Below are positions 1-7,889 of a stretch of 64,000 bases of DNA, piece by piece (position 1 is the first letter of the stretch; every line of letters starts with the position of its first letter). Location of the stretch: contig NZ_PCPS01000002.1 of the NCBI RefSeq assembly GCF_002975405.1, positions 434,001 to 498,000 of the forward strand. The letters run 5' to 3'. The stretch comes from Arthrobacter sp. MYb229. GTDB taxonomy: Bacteria > Actinomycetota > Actinomycetes > Actinomycetales > Micrococcaceae. The position numbers were made by a program, and so were the translations under genes. The notes beneath the pieces were generated by a model. That model saw only the letters and a program-made list of their open reading frames with translations, was not told the origin of the DNA and searched no databases.

Positions 1-594
1 GGCGCCATGGGGGCCGAGCCAAGCGGCTCGGTGTATCCGTACCACCAGAAGTTGATCCGCGGAGAATGGCTGACTCAAGTTCTTGCAAGCCATCCCGAAG
101 GCGGGAATGAGTCCGTAGCGCAGATGCTCAAAGAACGCGGCATTCAGCTGCGCTGCGAACCAGGTAGGACGCTGCTGGACGGCTGCGGGATGACGCTTGC
201 CCAGGTGGCTTTCGTCAAAACCCGCAGCGATGGGCTCCCGCTAGTGGGCCTGCATATGAACAGAACGCAATGCCGCTCAACGTCGGCAGACTTCCTGGTG
301 GATCCCTTGCTCCTCCATACAGGAACGCCCCGAGGCGAGCGTGCGGCGCTCAGCGCGTTTTTGGTGGGGGCCTATTGCATCGAGGAAGAGCTGATCCTGC
401 GGCGTCGATTCGAATTCCCGCAGGGCGTGGCCGCCGGGGACCTCGTAGCTTTTCCTAATACCGGCGGATATCTCATGCACATCATCGAGAGCGGATCCCA
501 TCAGCTGCCCTTGGCACGCAACCTCTGCTGGGATGCCGGCGAATGGGTCCAAGACCTTGGAGATCGGCAGAGCACCACAATGCTGTCGCGGTGA
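1..594 (+). CDS. PLP-dependent decarboxylase-like protein (Y4yA type), 3' part
   Basis: The frame is open from the first base of the window, so the gene starts upstream; 197 codons before the stop are visible. The end of the protein (AFPNTGGYLMHIIESGSHQL, then PLARNLCW) resembles the C-terminal beta-barrel half of fold-type III PLP enzymes related to diaminopimelate/ornithine decarboxylases, specifically the Y4yA-like group. The catalytic lysine region would lie in the missing N-terminal half. CEPGRTLLDGCG fits the barrel strand that carries substrate-binding residues in this family. Substrate is unknown. It is followed by 217 bases before the next gene, so it is not tightly linked to the sigma-factor pair. 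Confidence 0.6.
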   Translation, partial: GAMGAEPSGSVYPYHQKLIRGEWLTQVLASHPEGGNESVAQMLKERGIQLRCEPGRTLLDGCGMTLAQVAFVKTRSDGLPLVGLHMNRTQCRSTSADFLVDPLLLHTGTPRGERAALSAFLVGAYCIEEELILRRRFEFPQGVAAGDLVAFPNTGGYLMHIIESGSHQLPLARNLCWDAGEWVQDLGDRQSTTMLSR

Positions 595-732
595 AACTCT
601 ATTGCCCGTCTACGTTGAGGCATCATGTGACCGCCTCGGACAGGCATTCGGCCAAGTCAACGGCCGGCAAGAGAAGCAGCCTGCGCCATGTTATGCAGCG
701 CCCAAAAAACTTTTAAAGTTCTTTGAAAGTTC

Positions 733-762
733 TGTCGATCCTGGCTCTTCCGGTTCGACGTC
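733..762 (+). promoter_or_regulatory. Candidate ECF42-type promoter
   Basis: TGTCGA at 733-738 is followed after 17 bases by CGAC at 756-759 (with CGTC directly after at 759-762). This matches the TGTCGA / CGA(T)C pattern described for ECF42 sigma factors upstream of DGPF genes. It lies about 50 bases before the YciI/DGPF start, so the sigma factor encoded two genes on probably controls its own operon. Confidence 0.6.
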
Positions 763-811
763 TTCTATGAGAGGGTCAAAAAAGCTGGCCCCGGATTCAA
801 GGAGGAACACC

Positions 812-1237
812 ATGAAATTCATGCTGATTATGCGTGCAACCGATGAGGGCGTGAAGGCCTACCAGGAAATTCCCTTCGAGCAGATCATCGAAGATATGGG
901 CAAGTACAACGAGTCCATGATGAAGGCTGGGGTGATGCTTGCCGGCGAGGGACTGTCCGATGCCGCGGAAGGTTCTGTTGTCGACTTCTCTTCCGAGGAA
1001 CCATTGGTCACAGACGGTCCCTACGGCGAGACCAAGGAACTGTTCAACGGTTTCTGGATCATTGAAGTCTCCTCCAAGGAAGAGGCCATTCAGTGGGCCA
1101 AGCGCGCTCCACTCGGAACCGGCGCACTTTTGGAAGTCCGGCGTGTCCACGGACCCGAGGACTTTCCAGCCGACAACGAGTGGATTCAAAAAGAAGAAGG
1201 CTGGCGCGAGGAACAGGCTCAGCGCGGCCAAGCCTAA
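812..1237 (+). CDS. YciI/DGPF-domain protein
   Basis: This 141-residue protein has the YCII-related fold and the DGPF-type signature as TDGPYGETKE near residues 68-77. Proteins of this type are the standard partners and main regulatory targets of ECF42 sigma factors; their biochemical role is not settled. The ATG at 812 is chosen because AAGGAGG lies 7 bases upstream (799-805); the open frame extends further 5' but without a ribosome site. The stop is one base before the start of the sigma gene, so the two are co-transcribed and probably translationally coupled. Confidence 0.85.
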   Translation: MKFMLIMRATDEGVKAYQEIPFEQIIEDMGKYNESMMKAGVMLAGEGLSDAAEGSVVDFSSEEPLVTDGPYGETKELFNGFWIIEVSSKEEAIQWAKRAPLGTGALLEVRRVHGPEDFPADNEWIQKEEGWREEQAQRGQA

Positions 1238-1238
1238 G

Positions 1239-2528
1239 ATGAACAATTCGCACGATGAAGCGACGGCGCGCTCAACCGAATCTCACGGGGTTGAGCGCAC
1301 CGTGGCCGCGATCTGGCGGATCGAATCCGCGCGGATCATCGCCACCCTGACCCGGCTCACCGGCGATTTCGGCTTGGCAGAGGATCTGGCGCAGGAAGCG
1401 GTCATCGATGCGCTGCGCCAATGGCCCGAGCAGGGCGTACCGCGCAATCCGGCGTCCTGGTTGACCGCCGTGGCCAAGCGCAAGGCCATCGATGGGTTTC
1501 GCCGCCGCGAGCGGCTGGATCAGCGGCTCGCCGTGATGGGCCAAGAATTGGAACGTGAACAAGAGTCCGCGGTGGACGAGCTGCCATGGGACCCGGATGA
1601 GATTGATGATGACGTGCTGCGCCTGGTGTTCATCTCCTGCCATCCGGTGCTGGCCCGCGAGGCGCGGGTTGCGCTGACGCTGCGAGTAGTCGGCGGATTA
1701 TCGAGTGAAGAAATCGGACGGGCGTTCCTGCTGCCGGTGGCGACGGTGCAGCAGCGGATAGTACGTGCGAAGAAGACCCTAGCGGCGGCTCAAGTCCCTT
1801 TTGAGGTTCCCAGCCACGGCGAGCTGCCCAAACGTCTTGGTTCCGTGCTGGGCGTGCTATATCTGATCTTCAACGAGGGGCACACCGCCAGCAGCGGAAC
1901 CGACTGGATGCGTCCGGAACTCGGCCAGGAAGCGGCCCGGCTGGCCCGTGGACTGGCCGCCCTGATGCCCAAAGAACCGGAAGTCCATGGGCTGCTTGCG
2001 CTCATGGAACTGACCGCGGCGCGATTCCCGGCGAGGGTGGATGCCAAAGGCGAACCGGTACTGCTTGCCGATCAGGATCGCCAACGCTGGGACCAGGGAA
2101 AGATCAGCAGGGGGCGCCAAGTGCTGGAGCGCGCGGACGCCCTTGGCCGGGGCCGCGGTGCGTACTGTCTGCAGGCAGCGATCGCTCGCTGCCATGCCCT
2201 CGCGCCGAACATCGAGGAGACCGACTGGGACCAGATAGTGGTTTTGTATGAGGCGCTGGGGCGGCTGGCGCCCTCGCCGGTGGTTGAGCTGAACCGGGCG
2301 GCGGCTGTGGCGATGGCCACCGGACCGGAATCCGCGTTGCGGATTATCGATGGGATCCGGGCAACCGGTGCGCTGCGCAGATACCACCTGCTGCCTGCCA
2401 CCCGAGCGGAGTTGTTGCTGCGCCTGGGACGGGAGGAAGAGGCCCGGCTGGAGTTCGCGCTTGCCGCCTCGCTGGCCGGAAACGAACGCGAGCGTGCACT
2501 CCTGCAGGCGAAGGCTGCCGGAAGTTGA
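1239..2528 (+). CDS. ECF sigma factor, ECF42 group, with C-terminal TPR-like extension
   Basis: This 429-residue protein has sigma region 2 at about residues 25-100 (LAEDLAQEAVIDALRQWP) and region 4 at about 140-190 (GLSSEEIGRAFLLPVATVQQ). A roughly 230-residue helical extension follows. LYLIFNEGHTASSG marks the DUF6596/ECF42 group, whose C-terminal TPR-like domain is needed for activity. No anti-sigma factor gene is adjacent, which is usual for this group. The start ATG lies one base after the stop of the DGPF gene. A candidate target promoter lies at 733-762. The inducing signal is unknown. Confidence 0.88.
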   Translation: MNNSHDEATARSTESHGVERTVAAIWRIESARIIATLTRLTGDFGLAEDLAQEAVIDALRQWPEQGVPRNPASWLTAVAKRKAIDGFRRRERLDQRLAVMGQELEREQESAVDELPWDPDEIDDDVLRLVFISCHPVLAREARVALTLRVVGGLSSEEIGRAFLLPVATVQQRIVRAKKTLAAAQVPFEVPSHGELPKRLGSVLGVLYLIFNEGHTASSGTDWMRPELGQEAARLARGLAALMPKEPEVHGLLALMELTAARFPARVDAKGEPVLLADQDRQRWDQGKISRGRQVLERADALGRGRGAYCLQAAIARCHALAPNIEETDWDQIVVLYEALGRLAPSPVVELNRAAAVAMATGPESALRIIDGIRATGALRRYHLLPATRAELLLRLGREEEARLEFALAASLAGNERERALLQAKAAGS

Positions 2529-2604
2529 ACTTATTCGGTCGTTCGGGGTTTCCGGTCGCTTTGAACCGTGGACCGGTCGCTCGGCGGGCGTTACGCTGAA
2601 GCCC

Positions 2605-2991
2605 ATGACAGCGCTCATTTCCCATACGACTTTTGACAGCATCGATGCCTTCACCCAATCGGTATTCTGGGGCCAAGTTCTCGGTTTTCAGGAAGACCCG
2701 GATGACCCGAACCTTGCCGGCGAGGAGGAATGCATGATCTTCTCCGCTGACGGTACGCAGCGCTTGCTGTTCATCGAGGTACCCAATGCCAAACAGCTCA
2801 AAAACCGTGTGCATCTTGATCTGAAACCAGCGAATGGCACCCTCGACGAGGAACTAGCGCGATTGCTGGCCCTAGGGGCGCGGGAAGTCGATGATCTGCG
2901 TAATCCGGACGGAACCGGATGGGTGGTTCTTGCCGATCCGGAAGGCAACGAATTCTGCATCCTGCGAAGCGACGCCGAACGCAGAATTTAA
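2605..2991 (+). CDS. VOC/glyoxalase-superfamily protein
   Basis: This 128-residue protein has the paired beta-alpha-beta-beta-beta pattern of the vicinal oxygen chelate superfamily. DPEGNEFCIL near the C-terminus is the typical final strand with a potential metal-binding glutamate. RVHLDLKPANG is the equivalent strand of the second half. No good ribosome site precedes the ATG at 2605. The start was chosen because it begins the recognisable domain (LISHTTFDSIDAF). Substrate is unknown; the protein could be a small resistance or sensing protein rather than a glyoxalase. Confidence 0.75.
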   Translation: MTALISHTTFDSIDAFTQSVFWGQVLGFQEDPDDPNLAGEEECMIFSADGTQRLLFIEVPNAKQLKNRVHLDLKPANGTLDEELARLLALGAREVDDLRNPDGTGWVVLADPEGNEFCILRSDAERRI

Positions 2992-3035
2992 GAGCACCGT
3001 GAGAACTTGCCGGTCGAGAGGTCTAATGTAGGGCC

Positions 3036-3419
3036 ATGACACAACAAAGCAAAGTCACCCTCGGAGCAATCAACCTAGAGGCAGAGAATCCCCAAGCCCT
3101 GGCGAATTTCTGGGCCGGCGTGACCGGAAGCGAAATTTCCGGTGGCGGAGACAGCTTTTATTTGCCGCCCAATGGAGCCGGCGGGTTTGGCATGTTCTTC
3201 CAGCCGAGTATGCGGCCGCGTCCCGAATCTCAGGTTGCACACTGGGACCTGACGGTCCCCTGGGGTTCACGCGCCGAGGAAGTTCAGCGAGTAATTGCCC
3301 TGGGGGCGACGCACAAGTGGGATGTGCTCGAAGAAGTGGCGCACGTTCAGTGGAGTACTCTCGCTGACCCGGAAGGCAATCTTTTCTGCATCGCCGAACA
3401 TCCACCGGTCAATAGGTAG
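3036..3419 (+). CDS. VOC/glyoxalase-superfamily protein
   Basis: This 127-residue protein has one VOC domain. VTLGAINLEAENPQALANFW is the common N-terminal strand and helix, and LADPEGNLFCIAEHP is the closing strand. It is similar in plan to the preceding VOC gene and follows it by 44 bases, so the pair may be old duplicates or co-transcribed. TAATGT at 3024-3029 is a good -10 hexamer ending 6 bases before the ATG, which would give a leaderless transcript; no Shine-Dalgarno sequence is seen. Function is unknown. Confidence 0.75.
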   Translation: MTQQSKVTLGAINLEAENPQALANFWAGVTGSEISGGGDSFYLPPNGAGGFGMFFQPSMRPRPESQVAHWDLTVPWGSRAEEVQRVIALGATHKWDVLEEVAHVQWSTLADPEGNLFCIAEHPPVNR

Positions 3420-4131
3420 CCGGTAGCCGGTGTCCTCATAACAGGGAAGTACCCTCGGGTGGATCTATTCGCCCAGGTGCTTTCCGACATTGTATTTTCG
3501 AGATTCCGTTCTTCGGCACCGGGCGCCGAGCAGCGTCGCGTTGCTGGTAGTTTGCGGGCTGTTCTTCACCATTTGGCCGCGCGGGTTGAACATCCGCGGC
3601 AAGCGCAAGCAACCGCACGCTCTGGGCGGCATTCTGGATGTTCGTCGCCGGGTACTTCGCTATATCTACGAAGATGGGCCCAGTGCCTGCTGAGGGTGGA
3701 TTTCCGGCAGGCCCATGTACTACCTGCGCAACGGCATGGCCTACCTGGGCCATCACGCGGGGCACCATCGCCGGGAATTTCCTGACTGAGAACGGCTGTC
3801 TAGGGGTGCTCACCGTGCACCCCACGGACGGCCCGGCCGCGATCGTTGAAATTGTAAGTACGGACTTCAACACGAAGGGCGTTGCCGGCTGCGCATCTGG
3901 ACCCGGAAGATCCGTCCATTGCGGCCCTGCCGCTGGGGGAGATCACCCGGGCCGCAGAGGTCGCCGAGCTGGCCGCATTCTTGGCCAGCGGACGGTCCCG
4001 ACACGTCACCGGAGCGACAATCGATATTACCGGCGCCGACTACGTACGCTAGAAGGACCAGTCAAGCGAGCCTATCCGTGTCCAAGCGTCCAACTACGGC
4101 GCACGGTTGCCCCAACGTTCCTAAGGAATTC
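3420..4131. other. Gene-poor, apparently decayed interval
   Basis: No intact gene is convincing in these 712 bases. Short open frames exist on both strands, but none has a family signature over its full length, and frames are interrupted in ways that suggest decay. The only part I recognise is the SDR 3' remnant at 3891-4052. A hydrophobic stretch (VALLVVCGLFFTIW) at about 3540-3580 may be a membrane-protein remnant, but I cannot identify it. Confidence 0.5.
3891..4052 (+). pseudogene. 3' remnant of a short-chain dehydrogenase/reductase gene
   Basis: In one frame ending at TAG 4050-4052 the translation reads ALPLGEITRAAEVAELAAFL, then ASGRSRHVTGATIDITGA and DYVR. This is the standard C-terminus of classical SDR enzymes (the region before and after the ITGA/xDGG segment). 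The Rossmann TGxxxGxG motif and the YxxxK active site are absent upstream, so only the last quarter of the gene remains. Confidence 0.6.
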
Positions 4132-5148
4132 ATGTCTAACCAGCTCACCGCGGTGACTAGCTCACCGGTCCAGTTGCACCGCTTCATTGCCGACTGCATG
4201 CAGGCAGTCGGCGCATCCGCTGCGGATGCGGGGTACATGGCCGGGCAGCTGATTTCCTCCGAATTGGCGGGGCACGCCTCGCACGGACTGCGCCGCCTTC
4301 CAGAATATGTGGATCGGGCGGTCGCCGGCCACGCCAAGCCCGGCGCCCAGGCGACCGTGGACCTGGACAGCGGTGCCTTGGTGCGGCTGGACGCCCACGA
4401 AACCTATGGGCACTTTGCGCTGCGCGATGCGACCGCGCTCGCCGTAGAGCGATCCAAGAAGTACGGAATTTCGGCGGTAGCGGTGCACAGCAGCGAATAT
4501 GCCGGGCGGCTGGCGCCCTTCTGCGAACAGGCCGCCGATGCCGGTGTGGTGACGCTGATCTTCGGCAACAACAATGGTGCCGGACAGATTGTGGTGCCGC
4601 CCGGTGGAACCCAAGCACGGCTCTCAACCAACCCGTTGGCAGCCGGGGTACCTCGCGCCGAGGCACCCCACCTGGTTATCGACTTCGCGACCAGCGCGGT
4701 GGCCAGCGGGCGTCTGGCCGAGGAACGGGATCGCGGCAACACGCTGTCCAAGGAATGGGTGGGCGCCGACGGGCTGCTGAAGCCTTTCGGCGGTTTCAAA
4801 GGCTTCGGTTTGGGGTTGCTAGTCGAGGCGCTCGGCGGAGCGCTTTCGGGTTCGCAGACGGTGTCCGAGCGGAAAACCGCAGACCACCAGGGAACGCTGA
4901 TCATCGCCATCGACGTGGCTCAGCTGCGTGACCTGGAGGAGTACACGGCACAGATTGAAGAGTTCATCAATTACGTCAAGGGCAGCGAGCTGCAGGACGC
5001 GGCCGAACCCATCCGGGTGCCCGGGGAACGCGCGCCGGTTCCAGCGCAGATCGAAGCGGCCACGGCCATTACCTTGAACGTGAAGACCTGGGAGAACATG
5101 CAACGCGTGGCCGCAGCGCTTGAAGTTCAGATGCCAACGGAGATTTGA
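4132..5148 (+). CDS. Ldh_2-family (malate/lactate/ureidoglycolate-type) dehydrogenase
   Basis: This 338-residue protein belongs to the Ldh_2/YlbC/ComC NAD(P)-dependent 2-hydroxyacid dehydrogenase family. ASHGLRRLPEYV carries the family's substrate-binding histidine-arginine pair. IFGNNNGAGQIVVPPGG, RLSTNPLAAGVPR and LVIDFATSAVASG are the nucleotide and substrate segments. LSKEWVGADGLLKPFGGFKG replaces a region that is normally about 10-12 residues longer, so a loop before the PFGG segment is shortened. The family lysine in ATSxxAxGK is Arg here. The ATG at 4132 has an AAGGAATT ribosome site. Substrate is undetermined. Confidence 0.75.
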   Translation: MSNQLTAVTSSPVQLHRFIADCMQAVGASAADAGYMAGQLISSELAGHASHGLRRLPEYVDRAVAGHAKPGAQATVDLDSGALVRLDAHETYGHFALRDATALAVERSKKYGISAVAVHSSEYAGRLAPFCEQAADAGVVTLIFGNNNGAGQIVVPPGGTQARLSTNPLAAGVPRAEAPHLVIDFATSAVASGRLAEERDRGNTLSKEWVGADGLLKPFGGFKGFGLGLLVEALGGALSGSQTVSERKTADHQGTLIIAIDVAQLRDLEEYTAQIEEFINYVKGSELQDAAEPIRVPGERAPVPAQIEAATAITLNVKTWENMQRVAAALEVQMPTEI

Positions 5149-5288
5149 GAGCAGCCAACGGACACCGCGGAACTCTATCCCGGCTGGCCGCGACACGATC
5201 GATTAACGGTCATGAGACCGCCTCGTTAGCGTCGCTGAACCATTGAGTCCGGTTGAAGCCCGGAGGGCCGGAGCCTGCCAAGAGGATT

Positions 5289-6521
5289 CTAGGATCTCTC
5301 CGGGTACGTGCCGTCTCCCAGATCGGGATTCGCCAAGGACTGCAGCGGGTCATTGATGAAGATCCGTCGCCCGTCCATGCGCAGCCTGCGCAATCCTTCA
5401 AGGGTCATGCGGCGCGCGACGTCCGTGAAGGAATGCACGCGGGACATGTCAACGTGGACTTCGCTGAGCGAGGTGGAATCGGCCATGAGGTCTAAGAGCT
5501 CCGCGGCCGCAGTGAATTGCACGTTCCCCTGCAAGGTGAATACCTCGCGGCTGCTCTCTCGTTGCACTCCGACGACCTCCAGCCGGCCGTGGCTTGGCGC
5601 AAAAAGATGCAGCCCCATGTCCGCGGACAAGCGCTCGAAGGCACGCCGGGCGCGCTGGCTGTTGCCGTGCTCGTCCAGCCGCGGCGAAAAGCCGCCGATC
5701 CCCACCTGGTCGGGAAGCACCCCCACCAGACCGCCGGCCACTCCGCTCTTCGCGGGAATGCCGACCCTGGTGAGCCAGTCTCCGGCGCCGTCATACATTC
5801 CGGCGGTAGCCATCACTGCCATGACCTGGCGGGCTACGTCCGTGTCGATGACGCGCTCGTGGGTGCGCGGCTGTACCCCGCCGTTGGCGAGGGTGGCCGC
5901 CATCATCGACAGGTCGGCCACGGTCACCAGAATTGAGCACTGACGCGTGTAGCCAGCGACCACCTCATGCGGGTCGCTGGTGAGGATTCCGTAGCTACGC
6001 AGCATATGCGCGGTGGCAAGGTTTCGATCCGCCGTAACGAGCTCGGAGGCGCAGACGCTTTCGTCGATGCGCAGTTCCCGTCCGGCAAGCTGCGAGAACA
6101 TGCTCAGCGTACGCTCCACACGCGCTTCGGGGTCCGCGCGCTCGCCGACGAGCAAGCCGTGCGTGGCGATGGCGCCGGCATTGATCATCGGATTCTTCGG
6201 GCGGTGCGTGCCGCCTTCGAGCGACAGCTCGTTGAAGGCCTCGCCTGAGGGCTCAACGCCAATGGACTCCAGCACTCGGTCTATTCCGCGGTCCATGATC
6301 GCCGCGGCGTAGGCGAAGGGCTTGGAGATGGACTGGATGGAGAATTCTGTGTCAACGTCACCGGCCGAATAGGTGCTTCCCGTGCCGGTGGTGACCGCCA
6401 AAGCAAACAGATCGGGGTTGGCTTCTGCTAGTTCCGGGATATAGCTTGCCGTCGCGCCTGTGGTGTCTTCGCGGAGCGTGCTGAGAACTTCGTTGAGGTA
6501 GTCAGGGATGGGAGTTTTCAT
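5289..6521 (-). CDS. glsA: Glutaminase with C-terminal STAS domain
   Basis: This 410-residue protein hydrolyses L-glutamine to glutamate and ammonia. Residues 1-300 are a serine-dependent beta-lactamase-like glutaminase: FSIQSISKPFAYA has the SxxK active site, NPMINAGAI and SGVAGGLVGVLPD are conserved segments. Residues about 310-410 form a STAS-like domain (VFTLQGNVQFTAAAELLDLM, then VHVDMSRVHSFTDVARRM), a known actinobacterial fusion thought to regulate or localise the enzyme. ATG 6521 is preferred over ATG 6536 because GAGGAT lies 8 bases before it. It stands alone; the downstream gene is convergent. Confidence 0.9.
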   Translation of the reverse strand: MKTPIPDYLNEVLSTLREDTTGATASYIPELAEANPDLFALAVTTGTGSTYSAGDVDTEFSIQSISKPFAYAAAIMDRGIDRVLESIGVEPSGEAFNELSLEGGTHRPKNPMINAGAIATHGLLVGERADPEARVERTLSMFSQLAGRELRIDESVCASELVTADRNLATAHMLRSYGILTSDPHEVVAGYTRQCSILVTVADLSMMAATLANGGVQPRTHERVIDTDVARQVMAVMATAGMYDGAGDWLTRVGIPAKSGVAGGLVGVLPDQVGIGGFSPRLDEHGNSQRARRAFERLSADMGLHLFAPSHGRLEVVGVQRESSREVFTLQGNVQFTAAAELLDLMADSTSLSEVHVDMSRVHSFTDVARRMTLEGLRRLRMDGRRIFINDPLQSLANPDLGDGTYPERS

Positions 6522-6745
6522 GGCTTGGATCCTCATCGGCAGAATTGAACTAGCGGCGATTGGCTCAACATGGTGCGTTTAGAAACGGGTAAACTATTCC
6601 TGCGTTTCCAACCTAGCGCTTTAACCAAGGCATTTCATGCACCCGCGGGCTTTTCCACGCAGACCGTCGCTTGCCGTTCGGAGCGGATCCGCGGGTTCGA
6701 CTTTCCCACCCAAGACGATACTTTGGCGGGGAAGCAGGTACGGGT

Positions 6746-6967
6746 TTAGCCGAGACGTGCCTGACCAGCGGAGGCCACGCAGCGTTCGAGGATGGGCTCC
6801 ACCGCTTGGGAAGTTTCATCCGCCAGCCCGCGGACCGTTGCCGCGCCGATTAGTTCGGGATGCTGGAGCAGAGCGAGCCGGTGACCCGCTAAGTCTCGGG
6901 GATCAGATGGCACCCATGGGAGGCCTGCTTGCTCGGTGAGTCGGCGGAAGGCCGCTGGCAATGCCAT
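6746..6967 (-). pseudogene. Possible glycosyltransferase relic
   Basis: A 73-codon frame reads LPAAFRRLTEQAGLPWVPSD followed by PRDLAG and GLADETSQAVEPILERCVAS. The pattern (FRxLxExxGLxFVPxxxDPRxL) resembles the N-terminal domain of MGT/UGT-type glycosyltransferases. The beginning of the domain (GxRGDVxP) and all of the C-terminal donor-binding half are missing. The frame starts next to the hairpin at 6972-7029. The identification is tentative. Confidence 0.35.
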
Positions 6968-6971
6968 AAAG

Positions 6972-7029
6972 GCAAGAGTACTCCCCAGATCTGGACCGTC
7001 AGTTGCCAGATTCTGGGGAGTACTCTTGC
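6972..7029. terminator. Long inverted repeat after the SDR gene
   Basis: The 23-base left arm (6972-6994) and 24-base right arm (7006-7029) are complementary except for one inserted base, with an 11-base loop. It begins 3 bases downstream of the SDR stop on the minus strand, so it probably ends transcription of the 13.0-to-7.0 kb operon. The T-run after it on the minus strand is short (CTTTATGG). A role as a mobile-element end cannot be excluded. Confidence 0.55.
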
Positions 7030-7032
7030 TAT

Positions 7033-7833
7033 CTACAGCGGGGTTACGTAGGCTCCTGCGATGCCGCCGTCCACCAGGAACTGGCTCGCGGTGATGAAGG
7101 AAGAATCATCGGAGGCAAGGAAGGCTACCGAGGCCGCCAACTCATCTGGTTCCGCGAAGCGTCCCAATGGCACATGCACCAGGCGGCGAGCGGCGCGCTC
7201 CGGGTCCTTGGCGAAGAGCTCTTTCAACAACGGGGTGTTCACCGGTCCGGGGCACAAGGCATTGACGCGGATGCCCTGCCGGGCGAATTCCACACCGAGC
7301 TCACGGCTCATGGACAGCACCCCGCCCTTGGAAGCCGAGTAGCTGATCTGGCTGGTTGCCGCACCCATGACCGCGACGAAGGAAGCGGTGTTGATGATGG
7401 AGCCCCGGCCTTGTTCCTGCATGTAAGGCAGCACGTGCTTGCAGCAGTAGTACACGCTGGTCAGATTGACCTCCTGCACCTTGCGCCAAGCGTCGATGCC
7501 GGTATCCAGGATGGAAGCATCGTCTGCCGGGGAAATCCCCGCGTTATTGAATGCGATATCCACCGAGCCGTAGGTCGACTTGGCTGTGGCGAACAGGTTC
7601 TTGACGTCGTCCTCATTGGTGACATCGGTGCGGACGAAAAGCCCGCCGACTTCCGCGGCGGCTTTCTGGCCGATGTCCTCGGCACAGATATCGCCAATGA
7701 CCACCTTGGCACCTTCATGGGCCAAGCGCTTGGCCGTGGCCAGCCCGATGCCGGAGGCACCGCCGGTAATAGTGGCGACTCGTCCGGCAAGCCGATTGGT
7801 GACCAAGCCGTTGTATGGGGCCGTTTCGCTCAT
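7033..7833 (-). CDS. SDR oxidoreductase, likely gamma-glutamylethanolamide dehydrogenase step
   Basis: This 266-residue classical SDR has TGGASGIG (NAD(P) binding), NNAG, the catalytic serine in NTASFVAVMG and YSASKGG. VDGGIAGAYVTPL closes the protein. It is the last gene of a minus-strand operon with a ligase, hydrolase, aldehyde dehydrogenase and ethanolamine-type permease. In a gamma-glutamylethanolamide route an alcohol must be oxidised to an aldehyde before the aldehyde dehydrogenase acts, and this SDR is the only operon member that could do so. That role is inferred from context. A decayed paralogous fragment lies at 24811-25004. Confidence 0.7.
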   Translation of the reverse strand: MSETAPYNGLVTNRLAGRVATITGGASGIGLATAKRLAHEGAKVVIGDICAEDIGQKAAAEVGGLFVRTDVTNEDDVKNLFATAKSTYGSVDIAFNNAGISPADDASILDTGIDAWRKVQEVNLTSVYYCCKHVLPYMQEQGRGSIINTASFVAVMGAATSQISYSASKGGVLSMSRELGVEFARQGIRVNALCPGPVNTPLLKELFAKDPERAARRLVHVPLGRFAEPDELAASVAFLASDDSSFITASQFLVDGGIAGAYVTPL

Positions 7834-7889
7834 TTGATGGTTCTCCTTGTTAGTGATTTGTTTTAGTTGGATGATGCTTTGCGGGTAAA

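Larger units (their letters stand above)
6522..7032. other. Gene-poor interval with relic and hairpin
   Basis: Between the glutaminase start and the SDR stop, the only recognisable items are a possible glycosyltransferase relic at 6746-6967 (minus strand) and the long inverted repeat at 6972-7029. The remaining part (6522-6745) should contain the glutaminase promoter; I saw no clear -35/-10 pair. Confidence 0.5.

Noticed and set aside
3436-3873. 145-codon minus-strand frame in the decayed interval
   Set aside because: No motif, no good ribosome site, and proline/alanine-rich composition; more likely chance than a gene.
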